Of a DNA stretch of 6,076 nucleotides, positions 1 to 5,002 are shown piece after piece. The translations under genes and the position numbers were made by a program. Numbering within the stretch: the first letter of the stretch is position 1; each line of letters opens with the position of its first letter. The DNA is from Burkholderiales bacterium. Lineage in GTDB: Bacteria > Pseudomonadota > Gammaproteobacteria > Burkholderiales > Burkholderiaceae_C. The notes beneath the pieces are model-generated. The model was not told the origin of the DNA. It saw only the letters and a list, made by a program, of their open reading frames with translations, and did not search any database. The DNA lies in contig SBFU01000107.1 in NCBI GenBank assembly GCA_006227785.1, positions 1 through 6,076 of the forward strand. The letters are read 5' to 3'.

Positions 1-432
1 CTGATCTTCTTTCCCTCGCCGTGGCCGGCCGGGATCGAGGACTCCGGCCGGCTCGCTCTCGGCAGTGGGCGCGAGCTCGAGGACTGCTGGTTCGAGACCG
101 AGGACGGCTTGCGCCTGCACGGCCTGTGGAGCCGACGCTCGGGAGAGCCGACGCCGCAGGCTGCCGGAGACGGCGCGGTGGTGCTGTGGTTTCACGGCAA
201 CGCCGGCAACATCGCCGATCGGGCGCCGCTGCAGCTCGAGCTGACCGGCCCCCGGCTGCAGGTGCTGGCGGTCGACTACCGCGGCTACGGCCGCAGCCGG
301 GGACGCCCGACAGGGGAGGGGGTCGGACGGGACGCGACGGCGGCATGGCGCTTCCTGACCGTCGAGTGCGGCGTGCCCGCCGGGTCGACGGTGCTGCTCG
401 GCGAGTCCCTCGGCGGCGCCGTCGCCGTCGAA
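1..432 (+). CDS. Alpha/beta hydrolase, internal fragment cut at both ends
   Basis: The frame is open from the first base, so the true start lies left of the window. Numbering codons from position 1, the fragment shows an N-terminal strand region (LIFFPSPWP), a segment WFETEDGLRLHGLW, the oxyanion-type motif FHGNAGN (His at codon 65), a DYRGYGRS turn near codons 91-98, and the nucleophile elbow GESLGG with its Ser at codon 136. This order is typical of BEM46/YfhR-like serine hydrolases of about 270-300 residues, usually membrane-anchored at the N terminus. The catalytic Asp and His that should follow are absent: similarity stops at GAVAVE, around position 432, where the opposite strand begins to read as PutA. 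The fragment as it stands cannot be a working enzyme. The substrate cannot be told. Family assignment is confident; whether this is a pseudogene or an assembly artefact is open. The frame stays open past 432 by chance, so the end given is an estimate. Confidence 0.8.
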
Positions 433-435
433 GTC
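421..435. other. Junction where two convergent genes are both truncated
   Basis: Left of this stretch the plus strand reads as an alpha/beta hydrolase; right of it the minus strand reads as PutA. The 15 bases are compatible with both (VAVEV on plus, DFDGD on minus), so the exact breakpoint cannot be fixed. A short inverted repeat, CGCCG at 423-427 and CGGCG at 435-439, sits on it. There is no insertion sequence, attachment site or gap. Either two unrelated segments were joined during assembly or amplification, or a deletion or inversion fused them in the genome. Confidence 0.75.
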
Positions 436-735
436 GGCGCGGCCCAGCTGGTCGGCCGTCAGCGCGATGGCGGTCTCGGCGTCCGGCACGCGCAACAGGG
501 CCTCGGCCAGGCGCATCAGGGCCAGGCCCTCGGCGCTGGAAATCGGGTACTCCTTGAGCAGGCTCTCCATGGCCCAGAACGGCGGCGGGTTCTCGCGCAC
601 CGCACGAACCCAGGGGGATGCCATCCGGGCGGCGGCCGCCCAGTCCAGCGCGCCCTGCAGCAAAGCGAGGCGCTGGGCCACGGTTTCGGCCTCGGGACGG
701 TAGGGAAAGGGCAGACGGTCAATGCGACGAGGCAT
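421..735 (-). CDS. putA: Bifunctional proline dehydrogenase/P5C dehydrogenase PutA, N-terminal fragment
   Basis: Reading down from an ATG at 735-733 gives about 104 residues (MPRRIDRLPFPYRPEAE...) with the PutA N-terminal signature: a PYRPEAE segment like the YRRPETE region of E. coli PutA, then SLLKEYPISSAEG, LALMRLAEALLRVPD and LTADQLGRADFDG, matching the E. coli stretch LLQEFSLSSQEG...CLAEALLRIPD. PutA oxidises proline to glutamate in two FAD- and NAD-dependent steps at the inner membrane. The catalytic FAD barrel and aldehyde dehydrogenase domains (over 1000 residues in the family) are missing because similarity ends near 421-424, at the junction with the hydrolase. The protein starts directly at the arm/dimerisation region, so the ribbon-helix-helix repressor domain of enterobacterial PutA is absent. 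An AGGAG Shine-Dalgarno lies 7 nt upstream of the ATG. It is divergent from the Lrp-family gene, its probable regulator. The identity is confident; the truncation may be an artefact. Confidence 0.85.
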
Positions 736-742
736 GGATGGA

Positions 743-747
743 CTCCT
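743..747 (-). promoter_or_regulatory. Shine-Dalgarno for putA
   Basis: The minus strand reads AGGAG with 7 nt before the ATG at 735-733. This fixes the putA start: it agrees with the beginning of PutA-like sequence and leaves no room for an upstream DNA-binding domain. Confidence 0.8.
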
Positions 748-783
748 GAACAGGACATGACAGTGAATGTCGTCAGTATCAGC

Positions 784-811
784 AAGACATCACCAAATTT
801 TTCTCTAATAT
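784..811 (+). promoter_or_regulatory. Candidate sigma-70 promoter for the Lrp-family gene
   Basis: AAGACA (784-789, 4 of 6 to TTGACA) is followed after 16 bp by TAATAT (806-811, 4 of 6 to TATAAT). Transcription would begin near 818 and give a leader of about 23 nt. A competing -10, GATAAT at 826-831 (5 of 6), has no good -35 but would start transcripts at or next to the ATG. Neither is proven. Confidence 0.35.
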
Positions 812-830
812 TTATCCAATCTACAGATAA
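812..830. repeat. Inverted repeat, candidate Lrp-family operator
   Basis: TTATC (812-816) and GATAA (826-830) form a dyad with a 9-bp spacer, within the AT-rich zone just before the Lrp-family start. The size (19 bp) and AT-rich character fit Lrp/AsnC operators. It overlaps the candidate -10 GATAAT and lies just downstream of TAATAT, so bound protein would block the regulator's own transcription. Functional assignment is inference. Confidence 0.4.
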
Positions 831-840
831 TCATCCAATC
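814..840 (+). repeat. Direct repeat ATCCAATC x2 abutting the lrp start codon
   Basis: ATCCAATC occurs at 814-821 and again at 833-840, 19 bp apart, roughly two helical turns. The second copy ends at the base before the ATG, occupying the place where a Shine-Dalgarno would be. The pair may be part of an operator for stacked Lrp dimers, or may be coincidental in a low-complexity AT-rich stretch. Confidence 0.4.
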
Positions 841-1314
841 ATGACCGACGCTTCCCATGGGCTTGACCGTATCGACCTGCGTATCCTGAAGGTGCTGCAG
901 GCCGATGGCCGTATTTCCAACCTCAAACTGGCTGAGGCGGTCGCGCTCTCACCCACCGCCGTCCTCGCACGCACCCAACGCCTGCAGCGCGAGGGTTACA
1001 TCCTGGGCTATGAAGCGCGGCTGAACCCGCTCATGCTCGGGCGCGGCATGCTGGTGTTCGTCGAGGTGCTGCTGGACCGCACCACGCCCAACGTGTTCAA
1101 CGAGTTCAAGGCAGCGGTGCAGGTCCGGGACGAGATCCTGGAGTGCCACATGGTGGCCGGCGGCTTCGACTACCTGATCAAGACCCGCATGGCCGATATG
1201 GCGGCCTTCCGGCAGTTTGCCGGCAACGTGCTCTGGCAATTGCCCGGTGTCCGTGAAACGCGCACCTACGCCGTCATGGAGGAGGTCAAGGACAGCCAGC
1301 GGCTGCCCGTCTGA
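841..1314 (+). CDS. Lrp/AsnC-family transcriptional regulator, probable PutR-like regulator of putA
   Basis: This 157-residue protein has the usual Lrp/AsnC length and layout. Residues 8-55 form the N-terminal winged helix-turn-helix (LDRIDLRILKVLQADGR, recognition helix around SPTAVLARTQRLQREG at 38-52). A linker leads to the ligand-sensing RAM domain (about 65-147) with the family's glycine turn VAGGFDYLIKTR at 105-116. Such proteins form dimers that assemble into octamers or discs and sense amino acids. Position next to a divergent putA lacking its own DNA-binding domain suggests proline-responsive control of putA. The ATG at 841 is chosen because the domain starts eight residues in, but no Shine-Dalgarno precedes it; the upstream in-frame ATG at 757 would add 28 residues unlike the family and also lacks a well-spaced ribosome site. 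The same frame is open back to base 1, so software may wrongly fuse it to the hydrolase fragment. The family call is firm; the proline role is inferred. Confidence 0.9.
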   Translation: MTDASHGLDRIDLRILKVLQADGRISNLKLAEAVALSPTAVLARTQRLQREGYILGYEARLNPLMLGRGMLVFVEVLLDRTTPNVFNEFKAAVQVRDEILECHMVAGGFDYLIKTRMADMAAFRQFAGNVLWQLPGVRETRTYAVMEEVKDSQRLPV

Positions 1315-1356
1315 CCCCCCAGCCGGGGGGTGGTCAGCCGTGCGCTGCGGGCGCAC
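1311..1356 (+). terminator. Two tandem hairpins after lrp
   Basis: ACCCCCC (1314-1320) pairs with GGGGGGT (1325-1331) around an AGCC loop, with an alternative outer pairing of CTGACC (1311-1316) to GGTCAG (1332-1337). A second hairpin follows: GTGCGC (1340-1345) and GCGCAC (1351-1356) with a 5-nt loop. Neither has a T-tract, so this is at best a weak or Rho-assisted terminator. The first hairpin begins at the lrp stop codon. Confidence 0.4.
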
Positions 1357-1359
1357 AAT
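1331..1359 (+). promoter_or_regulatory. Possible promoter for the DUF3617-type gene
   Basis: TGGTCA (1331-1336, 4 of 6 to the -35 consensus) and CACAAT (1354-1359, 4 of 6 to the -10 consensus) are separated by an ideal 17 bp, predicting a start near 1366 and a 30-nt leader. It overlaps the hairpins after lrp. The match is moderate, and such matches occur by chance. Confidence 0.25.
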
Positions 1360-1395
1360 GCCAACTGGAACGACTCCACGAAAGAAAGGAACTCC

Positions 1396-1944
1396 ATGCG
1401 AACGTTCACGCGCCTCTCGGCTCTGGCCGTCATGACACTGGCCTCGGGCATGGTCTCTGCCCAGTCCACCAAGCCCGGCCTCTGGGAGATCAGCAACCGC
1501 GTCTCAGGCAACGCCGAGATGGACGCCGCCATGGCCCAGATGCAGCAGCAGATGGCGGCCATGCCGCCCGAGCAGCGCAAGATGATGGAGGAGATGATGG
1601 CCCGGCAGGGTGTGTCCCTGCCCAAGGCCGGCGCGGGCGGGGGCATGAGCATGCGCATCTGCATCTCGCCCGAGATGGCCGCCCGCCAGGAAATGCCGCA
1701 ACAGACCGAAGGCGACTGCACCACCAGCGTGACCTCCCGCAGCGCCAACAGCATGAAGGTGCGCTTCGAGTGCAAGAATCCGCCGTCCTCCGGTGAAGGC
1801 ACTTACACCTTTCAGGGTGACACCGGCTACACCATGCAGATGGCGATGAAGACGGTTCGCAATGGCAAGACAGAAGCCATGAACCTGAACGGTCAGGGCA
1901 AATGGCTCTCAGCCGACTGCGGCAACATCAAGCCTGTGCGCTGA
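1396..1944 (+). CDS. Secreted DUF3617-type protein with methionine-rich segment
   Basis: The 182-residue product begins with a signal peptide (MRTFTRLSALAVMTLASG, cleavage probably after VSA at residue 22), so the mature protein is periplasmic, about 160 residues. After KPGLWEIS (26-33), a hallmark opening of DUF3617 proteins, residues 42-68 carry nine methionines among Gln, Ala and Glu and are predicted helical. Four cysteines follow (C89 in RICIS, C108 in EGDC, C126 in FEC, C175 in ADC), suggesting two disulfides, then a beta-rich C-terminal half. The start at 1396 is supported by AAGGA at 1386-1390, 5 nt upstream; an in-frame start at 1330 would bury the signal peptide. DUF3617 has no established biochemical role. 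The gene stands alone between lrp and the convergent yggS. The family call rests on the opening motif, Met/Gln helix and cysteine pattern and is fairly confident; the function is unknown. Confidence 0.8.
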   Translation: MRTFTRLSALAVMTLASGMVSAQSTKPGLWEISNRVSGNAEMDAAMAQMQQQMAAMPPEQRKMMEEMMARQGVSLPKAGAGGGMSMRICISPEMAARQEMPQQTEGDCTTSVTSRSANSMKVRFECKNPPSSGEGTYTFQGDTGYTMQMAMKTVRNGKTEAMNLNGQGKWLSADCGNIKPVR

Positions 1945-1954
1945 AGCACTGGCC

Positions 1955-1977
1955 GCAGCCGGCTCAACCCCGGCTGC
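1955..1977. terminator. Hairpin between convergent DUF3617-type gene and yggS
   Basis: GCAGCCGG (1955-1962) and CCGGCTGC (1970-1977) form a perfect 8-bp GC-rich stem with a 7-nt loop. It lies 10 bp past the stop of the plus-strand gene and contains the yggS stop codon (1964-1966) in its loop. It could end transcription from both sides, though no T-tract is present on either strand. Confidence 0.45.
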
Positions 1978-2665
1978 CGAAGATGGCCCGGCCGACCCGC
2001 ACCAGGGTCGCACCGGCGGCAATGGCCGGCTCCAGGTCTTCGCTCATGCCCATGGACAGGGTATCGAGGGCATACCCCTGCGCGCGCAGCATCTCGTACA
2101 GATCCCGGACCCTCATGAACACCGCGCGCTGGGCATCAAAACCGGTCACCGGGTCGGGAATGCACATCAGGCCGCGCAATGTCAGACCTGGCAAGGCCGC
2201 CACCGCTTGAGCCAGGTCGGGCAGCTCGACCGGCGTCACGCCGGACTTGCTGGCGCCGCCGTCCACATTGACCTGGATGCAGACCTGCAGCGGCGGCAGG
2301 CCGGCGGGCCGTTGCTCACTCAGGCGCTGGGCCACCTTCAGCCGGTCCACCGATTGCACCCAGTCAAAATGGCCGGCCACCAGGCGCGTCTTGTTGGTCT
2401 GAACCGGTCCGATGCAGTGCCAGACCGGCGAACCCGACCCAACCGGCAACATCTCGCGCAGAGCCAGTATCTTCTCCACGCCTTCCTGTACGTAGTTCTC
2501 GCCAAAAGCCTGTTGTCCTGCCGCCAGGGCCTCAGCCACGGCCTGCGGGCCAAAGGTTTTGGACACCGCCAGCAGCGTGACCTCGTTCACGCCGCGGCCT
2601 GAGCGGTCGCAGGCACGCGCCATGCGGTCGCGCACGAGTTGGAGATTGGCTTGAATCGTCGTCAT
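1964..2665 (-). CDS. yggS: YggS/PROSC-family pyridoxal-phosphate homeostasis protein
   Basis: This 233-residue protein (family about 230) is a single fold-type III PLP barrel that binds pyridoxal 5'-phosphate without known enzyme activity and keeps free PLP and vitamin B6 pools balanced in the cytoplasm. Diagnostic segments run in order: LLAVSKT at 31-37 with the Schiff-base lysine K36, the same position as in E. coli YggS; FGENYVQEG; WHCIGPVQTNK; VNVDGGASKSG; GLMCIP; and SMGMSEDLEPAIAAGATLVRVG, the phosphate-binding end, closing with IFGSRG. The ATG at 2665-2663 is preferred over the GTG at 2692 because it gives the standard N terminus (MTTIQANLQLVRDRM); no good Shine-Dalgarno is visible for either. 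It is divergent from pilT across 38 bp, as in Pseudomonas aeruginosa. In the usual HFIGPLQ motif, Cys replaces Phe here, a minor variation. Confidence 0.95.
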   Translation of the reverse strand: MTTIQANLQLVRDRMARACDRSGRGVNEVTLLAVSKTFGPQAVAEALAAGQQAFGENYVQEGVEKILALREMLPVGSGSPVWHCIGPVQTNKTRLVAGHFDWVQSVDRLKVAQRLSEQRPAGLPPLQVCIQVNVDGGASKSGVTPVELPDLAQAVAALPGLTLRGLMCIPDPVTGFDAQRAVFMRVRDLYEMLRAQGYALDTLSMGMSEDLEPAIAAGATLVRVGRAIFGSRG

Positions 2666-2668
2666 AAT
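2639..2668 (+). promoter_or_regulatory. Candidate pilT promoter overlapping the yggS start
   Basis: TTGGAG (2639-2644, 3 of 6 to the -35 consensus) and CATAAT (2663-2668, 5 of 6 to the -10 consensus) are 18 bp apart. Transcription would begin near 2675, giving a leader under 30 nt for pilT. The -10 element contains the complement of the yggS start codon, so the promoter must sit partly inside yggS because the gap is only 38 bp. Confidence 0.35.
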
Positions 2669-2703
2669 CAGTCTGTCACAGCTACCGCGCACGGAACCAC
2701 GGG

Positions 2704-3747
2704 ATGGACATCACCCAACTGCTCGCTTTCAGCGTCAAGAACAAGGCATCCGACCTCCACCTCTCCGCCGGTCTGCCACCCATGATACGGGTGCACGGGG
2801 ACGTGCGCCGCATCAACGTCGAGCCGCTGGACCACAAGACGGTCCATGCCATGGTGTATGACATCATGAACGACGCCCAGCGCAAGCACTACGAAGAGTT
2901 CATGGAAGTGGACTTCTCGTTCGAGATCGAAGGGCTTTCGCGGTTCCGCGTCAACGCTTTCAACCAGAACCGCGGCGCCGGCGCCGTCTTCAGGACCATC
3001 CCGAGCAAGATCCTGACGCTGGAGCAGCTCAACGCACCCAAAATTTTTGGCGATCTGGCCTTGCGTCCGCGGGGACTGGTGCTGGTGACCGGGCCGACCG
3101 GTTCCGGCAAGTCGACCACCCTGGCCGGCATGGTCAACCACCTCAACGAGTCCGAATACGGCCACATCCTGACGGTCGAAGACCCGGTCGAATTCGTGCA
3201 CGAGTCCAAGAAGTGCCTGGTCAACCAGCGCGAAGTCGGACCGCACACCCTGAGCTTCGCCAATGCCCTGCGCTCGGCGCTTCGGGAAGACCCGGATGCC
3301 ATCCTGGTCGGCGAGATGCGCGACCTGGAAACCATCCGCCTGGCCATGACGGCCGCCGAAACCGGCCACCTGGTGTTCGGCACCCTGCACACCTCCAGCG
3401 CGGCCAAGACCATCGACCGGATCATCGACGTGTTCCCCGCCGAGGAAAAGGACATGGTGCGCGCCATGCTGTCCGAGTCGCTGGTGGCGGTCATTTCGCA
3501 AACCCTTTGCAAGCTCAAGGATGGCAGCGGCCGAGTGGCCGCTCACGAGATCATGCTGGGCACCAGCGCCATCCGCAACCTGATCCGCGAGGCCAAGGTG
3601 GCCCAGATGTACTCGGCCATCCAGACCGGCAACAATGTGGGCATGCAGACCCTGGACCAGAACCTGGCTGAGCTGGTCAAGCGCAATGTCATCAGTTCGG
3701 CCGAAGCCAGAAGCAAGGCCAAGATCCCCGAGAATTTCCCGGGATAG
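2704..3747 (+). CDS. pilT: Type IV pilus retraction ATPase PilT
   Basis: The 347-residue protein is full length for PilT (344 in P. aeruginosa). PilT is a cytoplasmic hexameric ATPase that docks on the inner-membrane platform and powers pilus depolymerisation, giving twitching, DNA uptake and surface sensing. The N-terminal PAS-like domain spans about 1-100 (KASDLHLSAGLPPMIRVHG). The RecA-like core has Walker A GPTGSGKST at 130-138 (K136), the Asp box ILTVEDPVEF at 155-164, Walker B ILVGEMRD at 200-207 with catalytic E204, and the His box TGHLVFGTLHT at 220-230 (H222, H229). The retraction-specific AIRNLIRE motif is intact at 289-296, followed by KVAQMYSAIQTG and the typical end AKIPENFPG. 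AIRNLIRE separates it from PilB and from PilU. The ATG at 2704 yields the family N terminus (MDITQLLAFSVKNKASDLH); its ribosome site is weak. pilU follows after 118 bp, so the two may be co-transcribed through the intervening repeat. Confidence 0.97.
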   Translation: MDITQLLAFSVKNKASDLHLSAGLPPMIRVHGDVRRINVEPLDHKTVHAMVYDIMNDAQRKHYEEFMEVDFSFEIEGLSRFRVNAFNQNRGAGAVFRTIPSKILTLEQLNAPKIFGDLALRPRGLVLVTGPTGSGKSTTLAGMVNHLNESEYGHILTVEDPVEFVHESKKCLVNQREVGPHTLSFANALRSALREDPDAILVGEMRDLETIRLAMTAAETGHLVFGTLHTSSAAKTIDRIIDVFPAEEKDMVRAMLSESLVAVISQTLCKLKDGSGRVAAHEIMLGTSAIRNLIREAKVAQMYSAIQTGNNVGMQTLDQNLAELVKRNVISSAEARSKAKIPENFPG

Positions 3748-3753
3748 CATGTC

Positions 3754-3841
3754 CCACCCCCGTCGCTTGCCCACTTCGTGTGGCCGCATTCCCCCTCAAG
3801 GGGGCCACCCGATTGGCCCGGCAAAGCCGGTTCCACCGCGT
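3754..3841 (+). repeat. Intergenic hairpin repeat, copy A (pilT-pilU gap)
   Basis: The element starts six bases after the pilT stop codon with CCACCCCCG (3754-3762), the same nine bases that open copy B. Its core, 3791-3841 (51 bp), matches 5033-5083 at 48 positions. The core holds two hairpins: CCCCC/GGGGG with a TCAA loop (3791-3804) and CCGGC/GCCGG with an AAA loop (3818-3830), the latter extendable by outer TGG/CCA pairs across an internal loop. The region 3763-3790 differs from copy B. I recall similar sequences in Comamonadaceae intergenic regions, but could not check. It may act as a terminator or attenuator, or protect the mRNA end. Confidence 0.8.
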
Positions 3842-3865
3842 GCTTGAAGAGACAAGGAAGACCTC

Positions 3866-5002
3866 ATGGAACGCGACCAGGCATCAAAATTCATCAACGA
3901 CCTGCTCAAGCTGATGCTCAGCCGCAGCGGCAGCGACCTGTTCATCACGGCGGACTTCCCGCCCGCCATCAAGGTGGACGGCCGTGTCGTCAAGGTATCG
4001 CCGCAGCCACTGAACGCCTCGCACACCCTGGCGCTGGCGCGCGCGATCATGAACGACAAGCAGGCCGCTGACTTCGAGCGGACCAAAGAGTGCAATTTCG
4101 CCATTGCACCACCGAGCATCGGGCGCTTCCGGGTCAGTGCCTTTGTCCAGCAGGGCAAGATCGGCATGGTGCTGCGCACCATCCCGGCCACGCTGCCCAC
4201 CATCGACTCGCTCGGCCTGCCCCAGGTGCTCAAGGACGTGGCACTGTCCAAACGGGGGCTGTGCATCCTGGTCGGTGCCACCGGCTCGGGCAAATCGACT
4301 TCGTTGGCGGCCATGGTGGACTGGCGCAACGAGAACACCTACGGTCACATCATCACCGTCGAAGACCCGATCGAATTCGTCCACGCCCACAAGAACTGCG
4401 TCATCACACAGCGTGAGATCGGCCTGGACACGGAGAGCTGGGAAGCGGCCCTGAAGAACACCCTGCGACAGGCGCCGGACGTGATCCTGATGGGCGAAAT
4501 CCGCGACCGGGAAGCCATGGAACACGCGATCCAGTTTTCCGAGACCGGCCACCTCTGCCTGGCCACGCTGCACGCCAACAGCGCCAACCAGGCGCTCGAC
4601 CGCATCATCAACTTCTTCCCCGAAGAGCGCCGGCCGCAGCTGCTGATGGACCTGTCGCTGAACCTGCGAGCCCTGATCTCGCAGCGGCTCGTGCCGCGCC
4701 AGGACAACAAGGGGCGGCACGCAGCGGTCGAGGTGATGCTCAATTCGCCGCTGATCTCGGACCTGATCTTCAAGGGCGAGGTTGCCGAGATCAAGGAGAT
4801 CATGAAAAAGAGCACCAACATCGGCATGCAGACCTTCGACCAGTCGCTGTTCAATGCCTTCGAGGCCAACCTCATCAGCCTGGAAGACGCGCTGCGCAAT
4901 GCCGACTCGCTCAACGACCTGCGCCTGCAGATCAAGCTCAACAGCCAGCGCGCGCGCACCCAGGATCTGGCGGCGGGCACCGAGCACCTCACGATCGTTT
5001 GA
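3866..5002 (+). CDS. pilU: PilT-dependent pilus retraction ATPase PilU
   Basis: The 378-residue protein is close to P. aeruginosa PilU (382). PilU is a PilT paralogue that adds force to retraction and generally acts with PilT. The N-terminal domain (about 1-110) carries the PilU marker SGSDLFITADFPPAIKVDGR and later NFAIAPPSIGRFRVSAFVQQ. The ATPase core shows Walker A GATGSGKST at 137-145 (K143), the Asp box ITVEDPIEF, Walker B ILMGEIRD at 207-214 with E211, and the His box TGHLCLATLHA at 227-237 (H229, H236). The PilT motif AIRNLIRE is replaced by LISDLIFKGE near 296-305, and the C terminus ends with the PilU-type NADSLNDLRLQIKL stretch plus a short variable tail. AAGGA at 3854-3858 lies 7 nt before the ATG. 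It is bracketed by the two copies of the hairpin repeat, the second beginning immediately after its stop codon. All catalytic residues are present. Confidence 0.97.
   Translation: MERDQASKFINDLLKLMLSRSGSDLFITADFPPAIKVDGRVVKVSPQPLNASHTLALARAIMNDKQAADFERTKECNFAIAPPSIGRFRVSAFVQQGKIGMVLRTIPATLPTIDSLGLPQVLKDVALSKRGLCILVGATGSGKSTSLAAMVDWRNENTYGHIITVEDPIEFVHAHKNCVITQREIGLDTESWEAALKNTLRQAPDVILMGEIRDREAMEHAIQFSETGHLCLATLHANSANQALDRIINFFPEERRPQLLMDLSLNLRALISQRLVPRQDNKGRHAAVEVMLNSPLISDLIFKGEVAEIKEIMKKSTNIGMQTFDQSLFNAFEANLISLEDALRNADSLNDLRLQIKLNSQRARTQDLAAGTEHLTIV

Larger units (their letters stand above)
736..840. promoter_or_regulatory. Divergent putA/lrp control region
   Basis: This 105-bp gap separates the putA and Lrp-family start codons. 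Its lrp-proximal 60 bases (781-840) are about 30% G+C (18 of 60), in sharp contrast to the GC-rich flanks, as expected for a bendable Lrp-type binding region. It holds a possible promoter toward lrp, an inverted repeat and a direct repeat, listed separately. No convincing sigma-70 promoter toward putA was found. Lrp/AsnC proteins commonly repress their own gene and activate a divergent catabolic gene from such a region; that this happens here is inference. Confidence 0.65.

Noticed and set aside
21..557. Plus-strand open frame of 178 codons overlapping the hydrolase fragment
   Set aside because: It is very Arg-rich with no domain motif, a frame-shifted shadow of the hydrolase and putA segments.
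776..797. A sigma-54-like site toward putA: on the minus strand TGGTGATGTCTTGCT
   Set aside because: The GG and GC elements are 9 bp apart instead of the required 10, and the -24 half matches only at TGG. One base of missing spacing normally abolishes sigma-54 promoter function.
757..840. An earlier in-frame ATG at 757 as the Lrp-family start
   Set aside because: It adds 28 residues unlike the family, encoded by the AT-rich control region, and its only purine-rich stretch is one base from the ATG.
2666..2692. GTG at 2692 as the yggS start
   Set aside because: It adds nine residues before the normal YggS N terminus, has no ribosome site, and would shrink the gap to pilT to 11 bp. With the ATG at 2665 the PLP lysine falls at residue 36 as in E. 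coli.
2668..3789. Long minus-strand open frames antisense to pilT and pilU (373 and 367 codons)
   Set aside because: They lie entirely opposite clear ATPases with intact motifs, and their composition (runs of Gly, Val, His, Asp, Leu) is what antisense of GC-rich genes gives.
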